The notes below the pieces were generated by a model, which worked only from the letters and a program-made list of their open reading frames with translations, did no database searches and had not been told where the DNA came from. This document shows, in pieces, positions 7,790 through 17,264 of a stretch of 64,000 nucleotides of DNA. The DNA comes from Candidatus Rokuibacteriota bacterium (GTDB lineage Bacteria; Methylomirabilota; Methylomirabilia; Rokubacteriales; CSP1-6): positions 1 through 64,000 of the forward strand of contig QHSU01000062.1 in the NCBI GenBank assembly GCA_003220535.1, written 5' to 3'. Both the position numbers and the translations under genes were made by a program. Within the stretch, counting starts at the first letter, position 1, and every line of letters begins with the position of its first letter.

Positions 7790-8986
7790 TCAGCGTCGCC
7801 AGAGGCGCTCGGAGGCGAGTCTGGCCCCCTCCGCCAGCGCCTCGAACTTGGCCCACATGACCGATGGATGCTGCCGTTGGTACAGCGCTCCCTGGGCGAA
7901 CCCGCAGTCGGCGCCCGCGATGACCCGCTCACGGCCGACCAACCGGGCGAAGTTCATGATCCGCTCCGCGATGGTTTCGGGATGCTCAACGACAGCCGTG
8001 GTGTGGGCGATGACGCCCGGAACGAGCACCTTGCCCTCGGGAAGCTTGACGTCCTCCCAGACGCGCCACTCGTACGCGTGACGGGGCGTCGCCGCTTCCA
8101 CAGAGTAGGCCTGGGCCCTGACCCGCAGCAGGAGGTCCGCGATGTCGCGCAGGCCGAGGTCGTGGACGTGCGGCCCTTGCCAGCTGCCCCAACAGAGGTG
8201 GTAGCGGACGCGGTCCTCTGGAATGCCCGTCAAGGCGTGGTTGAGCGCTTCGATGTTCCGGGCTTGCTTGCGCCGGTACTCCTCCAACGGAGGCTCCGGA
8301 ATCATCATGTCCCACGTCTCGCCGAGCCCGGGGTCGTCGATCTGGAGGATGAACCCCGCGTCGACGATGGCCTTGTACTCGGTCTTCAAGGCTTCGGCGA
8401 TCGCGAACACGTATTCTTCTTCGGTCGCGTAGTGCTGATTCTGACCTCGGCCGACCATCCCGGGCGCGATGGCCGGCACGAAGGCTTCTTCGACGCCCAC
8501 GCCTTGCAGCGCCGTCTTGAAGGTCTCGAGCTCCCGTCGGAGCAGCGCCTGGCCCTTGTACGAGATCGGACCCTGGCACACGGTCGGCCGGGTGGAGGGT
8601 GGCATCGCGCGCGGCAGGTATTCCTCGTAGTACTCACGGAACGCCCGCCACTCACGCCGGGTATCGATCCGTCGGGCCCACGAGCCCCCGGCGTTGCTCG
8701 AGGGAACGTTCGGGTCCTCGGCCGTCATCGAGACGAAGCCCGTGAGCCGCTCGTCGGTGTAGGCGAGGAAGCTCGTCTTGCCCATCTCACCGTCCGAGAC
8801 GACATCGATGCCGGCTCGGGCCTGCTGGCGAACGACCTCGGTGACGGCCTCCACGACGCGCGCCGAAAGATGGACTTCGTCCACCGTCTGCCCGCCGACG
8901 CGTGCCCGGAGCAGCGCCCTGATGCTCTCCGGGCGCGGTATGCTGCCGACGTGCGTAGTCAGGATGCGGTTGGCGCTGATCTTCAT
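7790..8986 (-). CDS. Cobalamin-independent methionine synthase-like (MetE C-terminal domain) protein
   Basis: The 398-residue TIM-barrel protein is of the UROD/MetE-like type. It starts MKISANRILTTHVGSIPRP, the standard opening of single-domain MetE homologues. Putative zinc ligands occur in YHLCWGSWQGPH (about residues 265-276) and in the late GADCGFA. Homologues transfer alkyl groups to or from thiols, either methionine synthesis or cleavage of coenzyme M/epoxide adducts. The length excludes full MetE, which has two barrels. It begins 2 bases after the 2-hydroxyacid dehydrogenase ends, so they are translationally linked, which argues for a catabolic rather than methionine-biosynthetic role. 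Confidence 0.8.
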   Translation of the reverse strand: MKISANRILTTHVGSIPRPESIRALLRARVGGQTVDEVHLSARVVEAVTEVVRQQARAGIDVVSDGEMGKTSFLAYTDERLTGFVSMTAEDPNVPSSNAGGSWARRIDTRREWRAFREYYEEYLPRAMPPSTRPTVCQGPISYKGQALLRRELETFKTALQGVGVEEAFVPAIAPGMVGRGQNQHYATEEEYVFAIAEALKTEYKAIVDAGFILQIDDPGLGETWDMMIPEPPLEEYRRKQARNIEALNHALTGIPEDRVRYHLCWGSWQGPHVHDLGLRDIADLLLRVRAQAYSVEAATPRHAYEWRVWEDVKLPEGKVLVPGVIAHTTAVVEHPETIAERIMNFARLVGRERVIAGADCGFAQGALYQRQHPSVMWAKFEALAEGARLASERLWRR

Positions 8987-8988
8987 CG

Positions 8989-9933
8989 TCAGTACCACTT
9001 CTCCTTGTCGACCACGTTGAGCAACGGCTCGTTGTTGGCGAAGCGCCGGCAGTTCTCGAGCAAGATCTCCTCCCACTTCTGGCGATAGGGCGCGCCGGAG
9101 ATCGCGACGTGGGGTGTGATCAGGACGTTCGGCATCGTCCACAGCGGACTGTCCGGTGGCAGCGGCTCGGGCGCGACCACGTCGAGCCCCGCCCCCGCAA
9201 GCTGGCCGGACCGCAGGGCGGCGATCAGGTCCTCGGTCACGACGCAGCCGCCGCGCGAGATATTGATGAAGTACGAGCCGCGCTTCATCTTCGAGAAGAG
9301 TCGGGAGTCGAACATCCCCCGCGTCTCGGGAGTCTCCGGCGTGGTCACGATCACGAAGTCCGCCTCGCCTATGCGCTCGCCCAGCCGGTCGGGCGTGAAC
9401 AGCTCGGCGACACCCGTCGGCGGGTTCGTCACCCGAGGGTCGGCGCCGAGAACCTTCATGCCCAGGGCCGCGCAGAGCGTGGCCGCCTCGCTGCCGGCGC
9501 CGCCGACGCCGACGATCAGCACCGTCTGGGTCGGCAGGTCGATCATCTCCGGGCCGCGTTTCCACTGCTTCTGCGGCAGGTAGTGCTCGAATCGACGGGC
9601 GAAAGCGAGCAAGAACGCCACGGCGTGCGCCGAGAGGTGCTCATTGTAGCTGCCCCGCATGTTCGTCACGACGACATCGCTCTTGACGAGGGCGTCGTAG
9701 AACCAGTCGCCACCGAGCCCGGCCCGGGCGGCGCAGATCCAGCGCAGCTTCTTCGCGCGGGCGAAGAGCTCGGGCGGCACCGTCCCGTAAGCCGCGTCGG
9801 CGTCCTCGATGTCGACGAGCGCGTCGTTGGGATCCCGGAATGCCTTGGCGGCGGCGCCGGGGACGGCCTGCCGGATCTTCTGCGGCCACGACTCGTCGAC
9901 GTCCGGGGCCAGCAAGACAATCTTGAAACTCAT
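8989..9933 (-). CDS. D-2-hydroxyacid dehydrogenase (NAD-binding)
   Basis: The 314-residue member of the D-isomer-specific 2-hydroxyacid dehydrogenase family has the dinucleotide motif GVGGAG at about residues 142-147. Catalytic positions follow: the Arg region NISRGGCVV, the Glu region in LDVVAPEPLP and the His in NVLITPHVAISG. It reduces a 2-oxo acid or oxidises a 2-hydroxy acid with NAD(P). The start ATG 9933 is preceded by a GAGGAG site. It lies between the MDR reductase (51 bases upstream) and the MetE-like gene in one minus-strand operon. Confidence 0.85.
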   Translation of the reverse strand: MSFKIVLLAPDVDESWPQKIRQAVPGAAAKAFRDPNDALVDIEDADAAYGTVPPELFARAKKLRWICAARAGLGGDWFYDALVKSDVVVTNMRGSYNEHLSAHAVAFLLAFARRFEHYLPQKQWKRGPEMIDLPTQTVLIVGVGGAGSEAATLCAALGMKVLGADPRVTNPPTGVAELFTPDRLGERIGEADFVIVTTPETPETRGMFDSRLFSKMKRGSYFINISRGGCVVTEDLIAALRSGQLAGAGLDVVAPEPLPPDSPLWTMPNVLITPHVAISGAPYRQKWEEILLENCRRFANNEPLLNVVDKEKWY

Positions 9934-9984
9934 GGCCTTGCTCCTCTGCGGATTGATTCGTTCGCGCGCAGGACCTGAGCGGCG

Positions 9985-10992
9985 CTATCCGCCGTCGTCC
10001 ACCATGAGCACGATCTTGCCGGTCTGAGCGTCGCTCAGCATGTACTTGTGCGCGTCGGCCAGCCGTTCGAACGGGAACGTGCGGTCGAGCACGGGCTTGA
10101 GCGCGCCCTTCGCGACCGCCTCGAGCAGGTGGGCGGCGAACCGCTCGCTGCAGGCCAGCGACTCTTCGGGCGTGCGCGTGCGAAACGTGACGCCGATGAT
10201 GCGCGCGCGCTTCCGCGCCACCTCGTCCAGATCACAGTCGCCGACCCGGCCCGCGTTGCGGCCGACGCTCACCAGCCGCGCCTTGAGCGCGAGCACCTGA
10301 ATGTTGTCGGCCAGCATCGGGCCGCCGACGTGGTCGATGATGACGTCGACGCCGCGGCCCGACGTTGCGCGCAGCACGCCGTCCACCCACTTGCCCGCCT
10401 CGCGCGTGTCGACGACTTCGTGCGCACCGAGGGCACGCAGCGCGGCGGCCTTGGTGGGAGTCCGCGTCGTCGCCAGCACGGGATTGGCGCCGATGTAGCG
10501 CGCGATCTGGATCGCCGCCGTCCCGACGCCCGACGGCCCGGCGGTGACCATCACGGACTCGCCCGGCGCCGCGGCGGCGTTGGTCACCAGCGCGTCGTGC
10601 GCGGTGACGAAGACGTTGGGAATCGCCGCGGCCTCGGCCCACGGCATGCCGCCGGGGATCCGCATCAGGGCTCGCTGGGGCACCGCCACGTACTGCGCGT
10701 AGCTGCCGGCCGCGCGGCCCATGACGCGATCCCCCGGCTTCCAGCCGCTCACGCCATCGCCGAGCGCGGCGATCTCTCCGGCGAATTCACCGCCGGCCCG
10801 CGCCGGGCTGGCCGGGGCGTTCCCCGACCGTAGCTGCGCTCCTCGGATCAGCTCCCCGCGATTCGTGCCGGCCGCGTGAACGGCGACGATCACCTGTCCG
10901 GCGGCGGGCGACGGCGCCGGGCTCTCGCGCAGCTCGAACACTGCGCCCTCGGGGCCGGGAACGGCGAACCACGCCTTCATCGTCTGTGTCAT
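9985..10992 (-). CDS. MDR-superfamily zinc-independent quinone oxidoreductase
   Basis: The 335-residue medium-chain dehydrogenase/reductase is of the quinone-oxidoreductase class. It has a GroES-like domain (residues 1-130) and a Rossmann domain with VTAGPSGVGTAAIQIA (about residues 143-158) holding the NADPH-binding glycines. The catalytic-zinc Cys/His set of alcohol dehydrogenases is absent. ATG 10992 has an AAGGAGG site 8 bases upstream and is preferred to ATG 11013. It is the second gene of the minus-strand run, 17 bases downstream of the peptide-binding protein. Confidence 0.85.
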   Translation of the reverse strand: MTQTMKAWFAVPGPEGAVFELRESPAPSPAAGQVIVAVHAAGTNRGELIRGAQLRSGNAPASPARAGGEFAGEIAALGDGVSGWKPGDRVMGRAAGSYAQYVAVPQRALMRIPGGMPWAEAAAIPNVFVTAHDALVTNAAAAPGESVMVTAGPSGVGTAAIQIARYIGANPVLATTRTPTKAAALRALGAHEVVDTREAGKWVDGVLRATSGRGVDVIIDHVGGPMLADNIQVLALKARLVSVGRNAGRVGDCDLDEVARKRARIIGVTFRTRTPEESLACSERFAAHLLEAVAKGALKPVLDRTFPFERLADAHKYMLSDAQTGKIVLMVDDGG

Positions 10993-11009
10993 GGTGGAAG
11001 CCTCCTTGG

Positions 11010-12599
11010 TCACCGTCCCTTGAGCTTCAGATCTTCGTACGGCGACAGGTAGGGATGGCCGGCGATCGTGGGCAGCTCGGCCAGCCGGGATCCGACACCG
11101 ATCAGCAGCGCCGGCTCCATGATGGGCGCGAACATGGCGCGCTCGTGCATGAGCTGCTGGATCTTGTGCAGCATCGCCTCGCGCCGCTTCTTGTCCATCT
11201 CCGCGGCCTGGTCGCGGAAGAGGGCGTCGATGTCAGGGTAGCCGCCGTAGGAACGGATGCCGCCGGAGATGACGAATGCTTCGATCCGGGTCGCGGCGTT
11301 GCCGGCGGCCGCGCTGCCGACGCGGACCAGGTACTTGAACTGTTTCTCCTGATCCGCCTTGTAGAAGCCTGCGCGCTCCATCGGCCTGAGCCGCGCGCGG
11401 ATGCCGATGGCCTGCAAGCCGTTGACGACGGCTTCGGCCTCGGGCGCGTACACGGCGTCGGTCGCGACCTCGACCGCGTCGAAGCCTTTCGGGTAGCCGG
11501 CCTCGGCCAGGAGCTGCTTGGCCCGCGCCGGATCATAGGCGTAGGCGGGCGGCGCCCAGAAAAACTCGAAGTCACGGGGGATCATGCTCGCCGACGTCTT
11601 GCCGTACCCCAGATACTCGGCCTCGCTGATCGCCTTGCGGTCGATGGCGAGATTGGCGGCCAGCCGCACCCGCCGGTCCGCCCACGGCGACTTCGGGTCG
11701 AACTGCTGGGTGAAGACGACCCACTCGGTGAACGTCGGGAACGTGGCCTTGAGCGTGAGGTGGCCTTGTGTGCGCTTGACCTCCTCACCGTTCGGGCCGC
11801 GGATCGAGTACGCCACGTCGGTCTCGGCGCGCTTGAGCATCGCCAGGCGCGTCGATTCGTCGGGCACCGACTTGAAGACGAGGCGCTTCACCGCCGGCGT
11901 CTTTCGCCAGTAGCCCTCGTACGCCTCGGCGACGAGCTCGATGCCAGGGTTGAAAGACACGAAGCGGTACGGCCCGGCCCCGACCGGCGCTTTCTTGAAG
12001 CCCTCCTCGCCGACGCGCTCGGTGTAACTCTTCGGAACGATCCAGGCGGCGCCGGTCGCCGGCGTCGCGTAGAACGTCATGAAGTCGGGCCACGGCTGCT
12101 TGAAGCGGAACCGCACGCGATGCGGGTCGACGACCTCGACGGCGGCCACGCGCGCCTTGAGGGTCGAGGCGCCCGCGCCCTTGTAGCGCTCGAAGGAGAA
12201 CTTCACGTCCTCGGCGCCGAGGGGGTCGCCGTTGTGGAACTTGACGCCCTTGCGCAAGACGAACTCGTAGGCGAGCCCGTCCTTCGACGCCGTCCACGAT
12301 TCGGCCAGGCAGGGCGCCCATGCGTTGCCCGGCATCGGCTTCGCGAGCGCGTCGTGGAGCGCATAGAGCATCATGAACGGCGTGATCACCCCGGGCGTCT
12401 CGGCGGGATCGAACCACGTCGGGGCCAGGGACACATGGACGGCGAACGTGACCTGTCCCGCGGGCGCTTCCGAGCGTCCCGCGGGCGCTTCCGAGCGCCC
12501 CTCCGGCGCGGCCGCCGCCGGCGTGACCAGGGGCCGGACCGGGGCGAGGGCGACGGCAAGCACAACCACTGACAGCAACGATGAGCGGCGAGCCTTCAC
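11010..12599 (-). CDS. ABC transporter periplasmic oligopeptide-type binding protein (SBP family 5)
   Basis: The 529-residue extracellular solute-binding protein family 5 member binds peptides, nickel or other solutes. The GTG start (VKARRSSLLSVVVLAVALAP) has GGAGG 6 bases upstream and yields a good signal peptide, whereas the upstream ATG extension is charged. Core motifs are LAPTWFDPAETPGV, the LAESWTASKDGLAYEF segment and KFHNGDPL. Just after the signal peptide a 21-base unit is repeated twice (12455-12496), encoding GRSEAPA in tandem. No permease is nearby. It heads the minus-strand operon, and a truncated relative lies at 46489-46883. Confidence 0.88.
   Translation of the reverse strand: MKARRSSLLSVVVLAVALAPVRPLVTPAAAAPEGRSEAPAGRSEAPAGQVTFAVHVSLAPTWFDPAETPGVITPFMMLYALHDALAKPMPGNAWAPCLAESWTASKDGLAYEFVLRKGVKFHNGDPLGAEDVKFSFERYKGAGASTLKARVAAVEVVDPHRVRFRFKQPWPDFMTFYATPATGAAWIVPKSYTERVGEEGFKKAPVGAGPYRFVSFNPGIELVAEAYEGYWRKTPAVKRLVFKSVPDESTRLAMLKRAETDVAYSIRGPNGEEVKRTQGHLTLKATFPTFTEWVVFTQQFDPKSPWADRRVRLAANLAIDRKAISEAEYLGYGKTSASMIPRDFEFFWAPPAYAYDPARAKQLLAEAGYPKGFDAVEVATDAVYAPEAEAVVNGLQAIGIRARLRPMERAGFYKADQEKQFKYLVRVGSAAAGNAATRIEAFVISGGIRSYGGYPDIDALFRDQAAEMDKKRREAMLHKIQQLMHERAMFAPIMEPALLIGVGSRLAELPTIAGHPYLSPYEDLKLKGR
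12455..12496. repeat. 21-bp tandem repeat, two copies
   Basis: GTCCCGCGGGCGCTTCCGAGC occurs twice in exact tandem, adding seven residues (GRSEAPA) to the linker after the signal peptide of the binding protein. This is an in-frame slippage-prone site. Confidence 0.85.
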
Positions 12600-12701
12600 C
12601 GTTTCCTCCGTTCTATCGAGGGGTTCCTCGTTGACGTGTCCGGTGATGCGATCTCGAGGCCGCAGCATACACCGGCCGGATGCCGTTTATAATCCGTTTC
12701 C

Positions 12702-13910
12702 ATGAACGCTTCCGAGATCCTCGGTGACGCCAAGAGCATCCTGGACGACACGATTCAGCTTCGCCGGGGCATTCACCGGCACCCCGAGCTCGGCCTCACG
12801 CTGCCGCGCACCCAGGCGGCCGTGCTCGAGGCCCTCGACGGGCTCGGTCTCGACGTCCGGACCGGGCAACGCACGACGTCGGTCGTCGCGCGGCTGACCG
12901 GAGCCCGGCCGGGGCCGACGATCCTGCTGCGCGCCGACATGGACGCGCTGCCGATGCCGGAAGAGACGAATCTGCCGTTCGCGTCCGAGGTGAGCGGCGC
13001 GATGCACGCGTGTGGCCACGACGCGCACACGGCGATGCTCGTCGGCGCCGCGCGCCTCCTCGCCCGGCGGCGCGGGTCGCTCGCCGGCTCGGTGCTGTTC
13101 ATGCTGCAGCCCGGCGAAGAGGGCTACCACGGCGCGCGCGTCATGATCGAGGAGGGGTTGCTCGACGGGACCGCGCCGCCGAAGGGCGCCTTTGCGTTAC
13201 ACGTGACGCATCGGATGACCGCCGGCGCCATCGCGGCGCGTCCGGGACCTGCCATGGCCTCCGCCGATACGCTCCAGATCGTCGTGCGGGGCAGGGGGGG
13301 ACACGCCTCGGCGCCGCACGACTGCCTCGATCCGATCCCGATCGCGTGCGAGATCGTCCAGGCGTTCCAGACGCTGGTGACCCGCCGGGTCCACGTGTTC
13401 GACCCGGCGGTCGTGACGGTCGCGAAGATCGAGGCCGGGACGACCCGCAACGTGATCCCCGACACCGCGACCCTGCTCGGCACGATCCGCACCGTCTCCG
13501 AGGCGACTCGCGAGCGCGTGCTCGACGGCGTTCGCCGCGTCGCCGAGGGGGTGGCGGCCGCCCACGGCGCCGAGGTCGCCGTCGAGCTGATCCGCGGCTA
13601 TCCCGTGACCGTGAACGACGCCGACTTCGCCGGCTTCGTGCTCGATACGGCGCGTGAGCTGCTCGGGCCGGAGGCGGTCCACGCCACGAGCCATCCGATC
13701 ATGGCGAGCGAGGACTTCTCGTACGTGCTCCAGCGCGTGCCCGGCACCATTGCGAACCTGAGCACGCGCCCCGAGGCGGGCCCGGCGTTTCCGAATCACT
13801 CGCCCCGGATGCTCGTGAACGAGTCGGCGCTCGCAACCGGGATCGCGATGCACGTCGCAGTGGCGCTACGGTTCCTCGAGAAAGGGACGGGCGCACCGGC
13901 GGTCGCCTGA
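12702..13910 (+). CDS. M20 family amidohydrolase (aminoacylase/hippurate hydrolase type)
   Basis: The 402-residue metallopeptidase-fold amidohydrolase has the standard opening IQLRRGIHRHPELGLTLP, metal-site motifs HACGHDAHTAML (about residues 102-113) and LQPGEEGYHGA (about 135-145), and a final MASEDFSYVL. Members hydrolyse N-acyl amino acids, hippurate or similar amides in the cytoplasm with two divalent metals. The dimerisation domain lies in the middle (about residues 180-290). The promoter region is shared with the divergent peptide-binding protein, so an uptake-and-hydrolysis pairing is plausible (inference). Confidence 0.88.
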   Translation: MNASEILGDAKSILDDTIQLRRGIHRHPELGLTLPRTQAAVLEALDGLGLDVRTGQRTTSVVARLTGARPGPTILLRADMDALPMPEETNLPFASEVSGAMHACGHDAHTAMLVGAARLLARRRGSLAGSVLFMLQPGEEGYHGARVMIEEGLLDGTAPPKGAFALHVTHRMTAGAIAARPGPAMASADTLQIVVRGRGGHASAPHDCLDPIPIACEIVQAFQTLVTRRVHVFDPAVVTVAKIEAGTTRNVIPDTATLLGTIRTVSEATRERVLDGVRRVAEGVAAAHGAEVAVELIRGYPVTVNDADFAGFVLDTARELLGPEAVHATSHPIMASEDFSYVLQRVPGTIANLSTRPEAGPAFPNHSPRMLVNESALATGIAMHVAVALRFLEKGTGAPAVA

Positions 13911-13985
13911 ACGCGCGCTACCGTTCGGCGGCGCGGGCCGCGACCTGTATCAGCGCTCTGTATGCCCGCCCCGCGGGTGGGGGGT

Positions 13986-14012
13986 GTGGGGGGCCATTTC
14001 GGGGCCCCCCAC
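13986..14012. terminator. Hairpin between convergent genes
   Basis: GTGGGGGGCC (13986-13995) pairs perfectly with GGCCCCCCAC (14003-14012) around a 7-base loop, between the convergent M20 and amidohydrolase genes. The stem is strong, but no clear T-tract follows on either side. Confidence 0.55.
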
Positions 14013-14018
14013 CTTCAT

Positions 14019-15158
14019 CTAAATCAGGCCGTAGAATTTCCCCGCGTTCTCGCAAGTGATCTTGTGGACGACGTCGGGCGGCAGGTGCCCGAACTGTTCT
14101 TCGATGTACTTCGACGACTCGGGCCACACGCCGTCAGTGTGCGGATAGTCCGAGGCCCACATGATCGTCTCGACGCCCATGTCGTCGATCAGCTTGGTGC
14201 CGATCCGGTCGAACTGGAACGTCGCCTTGCACTGGCGGCGCCAGTAGTCGCTCGGCTTCATGGTGAGGCCGAGGTCGCGGAAGCGGTCCTCCCACTCGAA
14301 GTCCATCCGATCGAGCGCGTACGGGATCCAGCCGATGCCGCTCTCGCCGAACGAGATCCGGAGGCTCGGGTACCGCTCGAGCACGGCGGCGCCGACGATG
14401 GCCGCGAGGATGTTGACGAGATTCATCTGGAAGGCGGACACGCCGGTGAACATCGCGGCCCGGCGGGTGAGCCCGGTCGCCTTGTCACGGGCGCCCGGCG
14501 GCATCGAGGGGAACGTGTGGAAGTGGAGCGGCAGGTTTACCTCGTTCACCGCCTGCCACAGCGGCTCCCAGACGGGGTGCCACATCGGCTCCATGTCCCA
14601 GGAGCACGAGAGCTCCAGGCCGCGCAGCCCGAGCTTTGCGACCCGGTGGACTTCCTGCACCGCGGCCTGGATGTCGCCGTACGGCAGGCACGCCAGGCCG
14701 ATGTGCCGGTCCGGGTAGTGCCGGCAGAAATCGGCGAGCCAGTCGTTGTAGACGCGGAACATCTCGCGCGCGGCCTCGTGATCGCCCAGGCGCGTCGCGG
14801 CGCCGAGGATGCCGAAGATCACCTCGGCGTCCACGCCGTCGAGCTCGGCGTCCTTCACGCGCAGGTCGGGATCGATGACGCGCCGGATCCCGCGCTTGGC
14901 GTCCTCGTAGAGACCCGTCGCCGCCATCTTGTCGACCCGATAGTTCTGGCCCGGGACGAGCTTCTGGCCCGAGGGGCCGACGCCGCAGACCAGGCCGAAC
15001 GACATGCCGTTCTTCGACGTCCAGTAGGGCCCGTCCGGTCCCTCCGCGACGTACGGCATCCGCTCCTTGAGCGCGGCGGACGCGTTGGACGTGAACAGGT
15101 CCGGCGGCATCCAGGGCAGGTCGATGTGGCAGTCGGCGGAGATCCGAGAATAGCGCAT
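14019..15158 (-). CDS. Amidohydrolase family 2 (decarboxylase-like) metal-dependent hydrolase
   Basis: The 379-residue TIM-barrel amidohydrolase is of the AMDH2 (PF04909) type. It begins MRYSRISADCHIDLPWMPPD with the metal-binding D-x-H pair, and ends with the conserved MWASDYPHTDGVWPES segment carrying the catalytic Asp. The family includes nonoxidative aromatic acid decarboxylases (ACMSD, 2,3-dihydroxybenzoate decarboxylase) and hydrolases. ATG 15158 has GAGGAGG 6 bases upstream; the long upstream open frame has no site. It diverges from the TPP-dehydrogenase operon. Confidence 0.85.
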   Translation of the reverse strand: MRYSRISADCHIDLPWMPPDLFTSNASAALKERMPYVAEGPDGPYWTSKNGMSFGLVCGVGPSGQKLVPGQNYRVDKMAATGLYEDAKRGIRRVIDPDLRVKDAELDGVDAEVIFGILGAATRLGDHEAAREMFRVYNDWLADFCRHYPDRHIGLACLPYGDIQAAVQEVHRVAKLGLRGLELSCSWDMEPMWHPVWEPLWQAVNEVNLPLHFHTFPSMPPGARDKATGLTRRAAMFTGVSAFQMNLVNILAAIVGAAVLERYPSLRISFGESGIGWIPYALDRMDFEWEDRFRDLGLTMKPSDYWRRQCKATFQFDRIGTKLIDDMGVETIMWASDYPHTDGVWPESSKYIEEQFGHLPPDVVHKITCENAGKFYGLI

Positions 15159-15306
15159 CGTGGCCTCCTCTCGAGGATGCCCCGATGCTAATCCCACTCC
15201 TCCCACCCCGGCAAGGACTCCTTCGGCCCGCAAAAGGCAGCGGCTCACACCCTCGGATACCCGGGCGGGTCGCGATGGTCTACACTGACCCGCGGGAGGG
15301 ACGCCC

Positions 15307-16281
15307 GTGGCACCAGGAAAGACGGAGCTGGTCGACATGTTCGGCAAGATGGTCATGATCCGCGAGTTCGATCAGCTGGCGGTCGAGCTGCGGAAGAAGC
15401 GTCGGATTCACGGCGCGCTGCATCCCTACGTCGGCGAAGAAGCGGTGGCCGTCGGCGCGTGTTCGGCATTGCGCACGACCGACCGCATCACCAGCACCCA
15501 TCGAGGCCATGGGCACTGCATCGCCAAAGGCGCCGACATCAACCGGATGATGGCCGAGCTGTTCGGCCGGGTCGACGGCTACTGCAAGGGCAAGGGCGGC
15601 TCGATGCACATCGCCGACTTCGCCGTCGGGATGCTCGGCGCAAACGGCATCGTGGCCGGCGGGATGCCGATCGCGTGCGGAGCCGCGCTGGCCGCCCAGC
15701 TGGAGGACGCCGGCGGCGTGGCCGCGTGCTTCTTCGGTGACGGCGCCACCGGCGAGGGTGAGTTTCACGAGACCCTCAACATCGCCTCGCTGTGGAAGCT
15801 GCCGCTGATCTTCATCTGCGAGAACAATCGGTACGGCGCGGGCAACGCCGTCGAATCGGTGCGGGTGGTCGCCGACATCTCGATGCACGCCCCGGCCTAC
15901 GGGATGCCCGGCGTCACGGTCGACGGCAACGACGTCCTCGCCGTCCGTGACGCCACGCGGGAGGCGGTCGAGCGGGCGCGTCGCGGCGCCGGCCCGACGC
16001 TGCTCCACTGCCAGACCTTCCGCTGGCTGTTCCACGCGATGCGTGACGAGCCGCAGCCCGACACGCGGCCGGCCGAGCTGCTCGCCGCGTGGCGAAGCCG
16101 TGACCGCGATCCCGTCATGCGCTTCGAGGACTACCTGACCGGCCACGCGATCGTCACGGCGGCGGAGGTGCAGGCGATCCGCGACCGGGTGAACCGCGAT
16201 CTGGCGGCGGCGGTGGACTTCGCCGAGGCGAGCCCGTATCCCGATCCCAAGGATCTGCTGGTCGACATGTTCGCCGAGTAA
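15307..16281 (+). CDS. Thiamine-diphosphate dehydrogenase E1 alpha subunit (acetoin/pyruvate type)
   Basis: The 324-residue E1-alpha has the thiamine-diphosphate motif GDGATGEGEFHETLNIAS (about residues 144-161) ending in the usual Asn-containing segment and ENNRYG. With the beta subunit it forms the alpha2beta2 decarboxylase of a 2-oxo-acid or acetoin dehydrogenase complex. The GTG start at 15307 is supported by GGGAGGG 7 bases upstream. The beta gene follows 10 bases later. No E2 or E3 gene is present on either side, so partners must be encoded elsewhere or the pair acts alone. Confidence 0.88.
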   Translation: MAPGKTELVDMFGKMVMIREFDQLAVELRKKRRIHGALHPYVGEEAVAVGACSALRTTDRITSTHRGHGHCIAKGADINRMMAELFGRVDGYCKGKGGSMHIADFAVGMLGANGIVAGGMPIACGAALAAQLEDAGGVAACFFGDGATGEGEFHETLNIASLWKLPLIFICENNRYGAGNAVESVRVVADISMHAPAYGMPGVTVDGNDVLAVRDATREAVERARRGAGPTLLHCQTFRWLFHAMRDEPQPDTRPAELLAAWRSRDRDPVMRFEDYLTGHAIVTAAEVQAIRDRVNRDLAAAVDFAEASPYPDPKDLLVDMFAE

Positions 16282-16291
16282 GGAGCGCGCG

Positions 16292-17263
16292 ATGCGGGAG
16301 ATCACTTTCGCTCGGGCCCTCGAAGAGGCGATGACCGAGGAGATGCGGCGTGATCAGCGAGTGATCGCGCTCGCTACGACCCGGGCGCCCGTGCTCGAGA
16401 ACGAGTTCGGCACCCAGCGCGTTCGCCACACGCCGATCTCGGAAGCGGCCTTCACGGGGATCGGGCTGGGCGCGGCCGGCAGCGGCTTCCGCCCGGTCGT
16501 GAACTGGGGCATGGTCACGTTCTCGTTCGTCGCGATGGATCAGATCGTCAATCAGGCGAGCAAGATCCGCTACATGTTCGGCGGCCAGGCCGACTTCCCG
16601 GTGACGTATCGCTGCACGACCGGCGGAGGAGCCCAGACGGCGGCCCAGCACTCACAGAGCCCCTATTCCATGTTCATGCACCTGGCCGGGCTCAAGGTCA
16701 TTCTGCCGTCGACGCCGGCGGATGCCAAAGGGCTGCTCAAGAGCGCCATCCGGGACAACAATCCGGTCGTCTTCTTCGAGTGCAGCCGCCTGGCGGCGAT
16801 CACCGGGCCGGTGCCGGAGGGCGACGTCACGGTGCCGATCGGTGTCGCCGACGTGAAACGCGTCGGCAGCGACGTGACCGTGGTGGCGCTCGCCTACTAT
16901 GTGCGCGAGGCGCTCGCGCTGGCGGAGGTGCTGGCGGCCGAGGGGATCTCGCTCGAGGTGATCGATCCGCGCACGCTCGTGCCGATGGATGCGGAGGCGA
17001 TCCGCGCCTCCGTGCGCAGGACCGGACGGCTGGTGGTGGTCGACGAGGCGCCGGCGACCTGCTCGGCGGCGTCCGAGATCATCGCGCTCGTGACGGAAGA
17101 TCCCGACACCTTCCGCGCTCTCAAGTCACCCGTGCGGCGCGTGTGCGCCGCCCCGGTGCCCGTTCCGTTCAGCCCGCCGTTGGAACAGGCCGCGCTGCCC
17201 GATCAGGCCCGGATCACGGCGGCCATTCGCCGGGTCCTGGAGGACGCTCCGGTCGCGGTCTGA
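16292..17263 (+). CDS. Thiamine-diphosphate dehydrogenase E1 beta subunit
   Basis: The 323-residue transketolase-like beta subunit reads MREITFARALEEAMTEEMRR, with TPISEAAFTGIGLGAA (about residues 46-61), a Tyr/Arg-rich loop near YRCTTGGGAQ and the C-terminal domain motif EVIDPRTLVPMD. It completes the E1 heterotetramer with the upstream alpha subunit. One unusual point is TTGGGAQ where many acetoin-type beta subunits have a slightly different Gly/Ala-rich loop; I draw no conclusion from it. It ends head-on against the ArsR gene with 1 base between the stop codons. Confidence 0.88.
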   Translation: MREITFARALEEAMTEEMRRDQRVIALATTRAPVLENEFGTQRVRHTPISEAAFTGIGLGAAGSGFRPVVNWGMVTFSFVAMDQIVNQASKIRYMFGGQADFPVTYRCTTGGGAQTAAQHSQSPYSMFMHLAGLKVILPSTPADAKGLLKSAIRDNNPVVFFECSRLAAITGPVPEGDVTVPIGVADVKRVGSDVTVVALAYYVREALALAEVLAAEGISLEVIDPRTLVPMDAEAIRASVRRTGRLVVVDEAPATCSAASEIIALVTEDPDTFRALKSPVRRVCAAPVPVPFSPPLEQAALPDQARITAAIRRVLEDAPVAV

Positions 17264-17264
17264 A

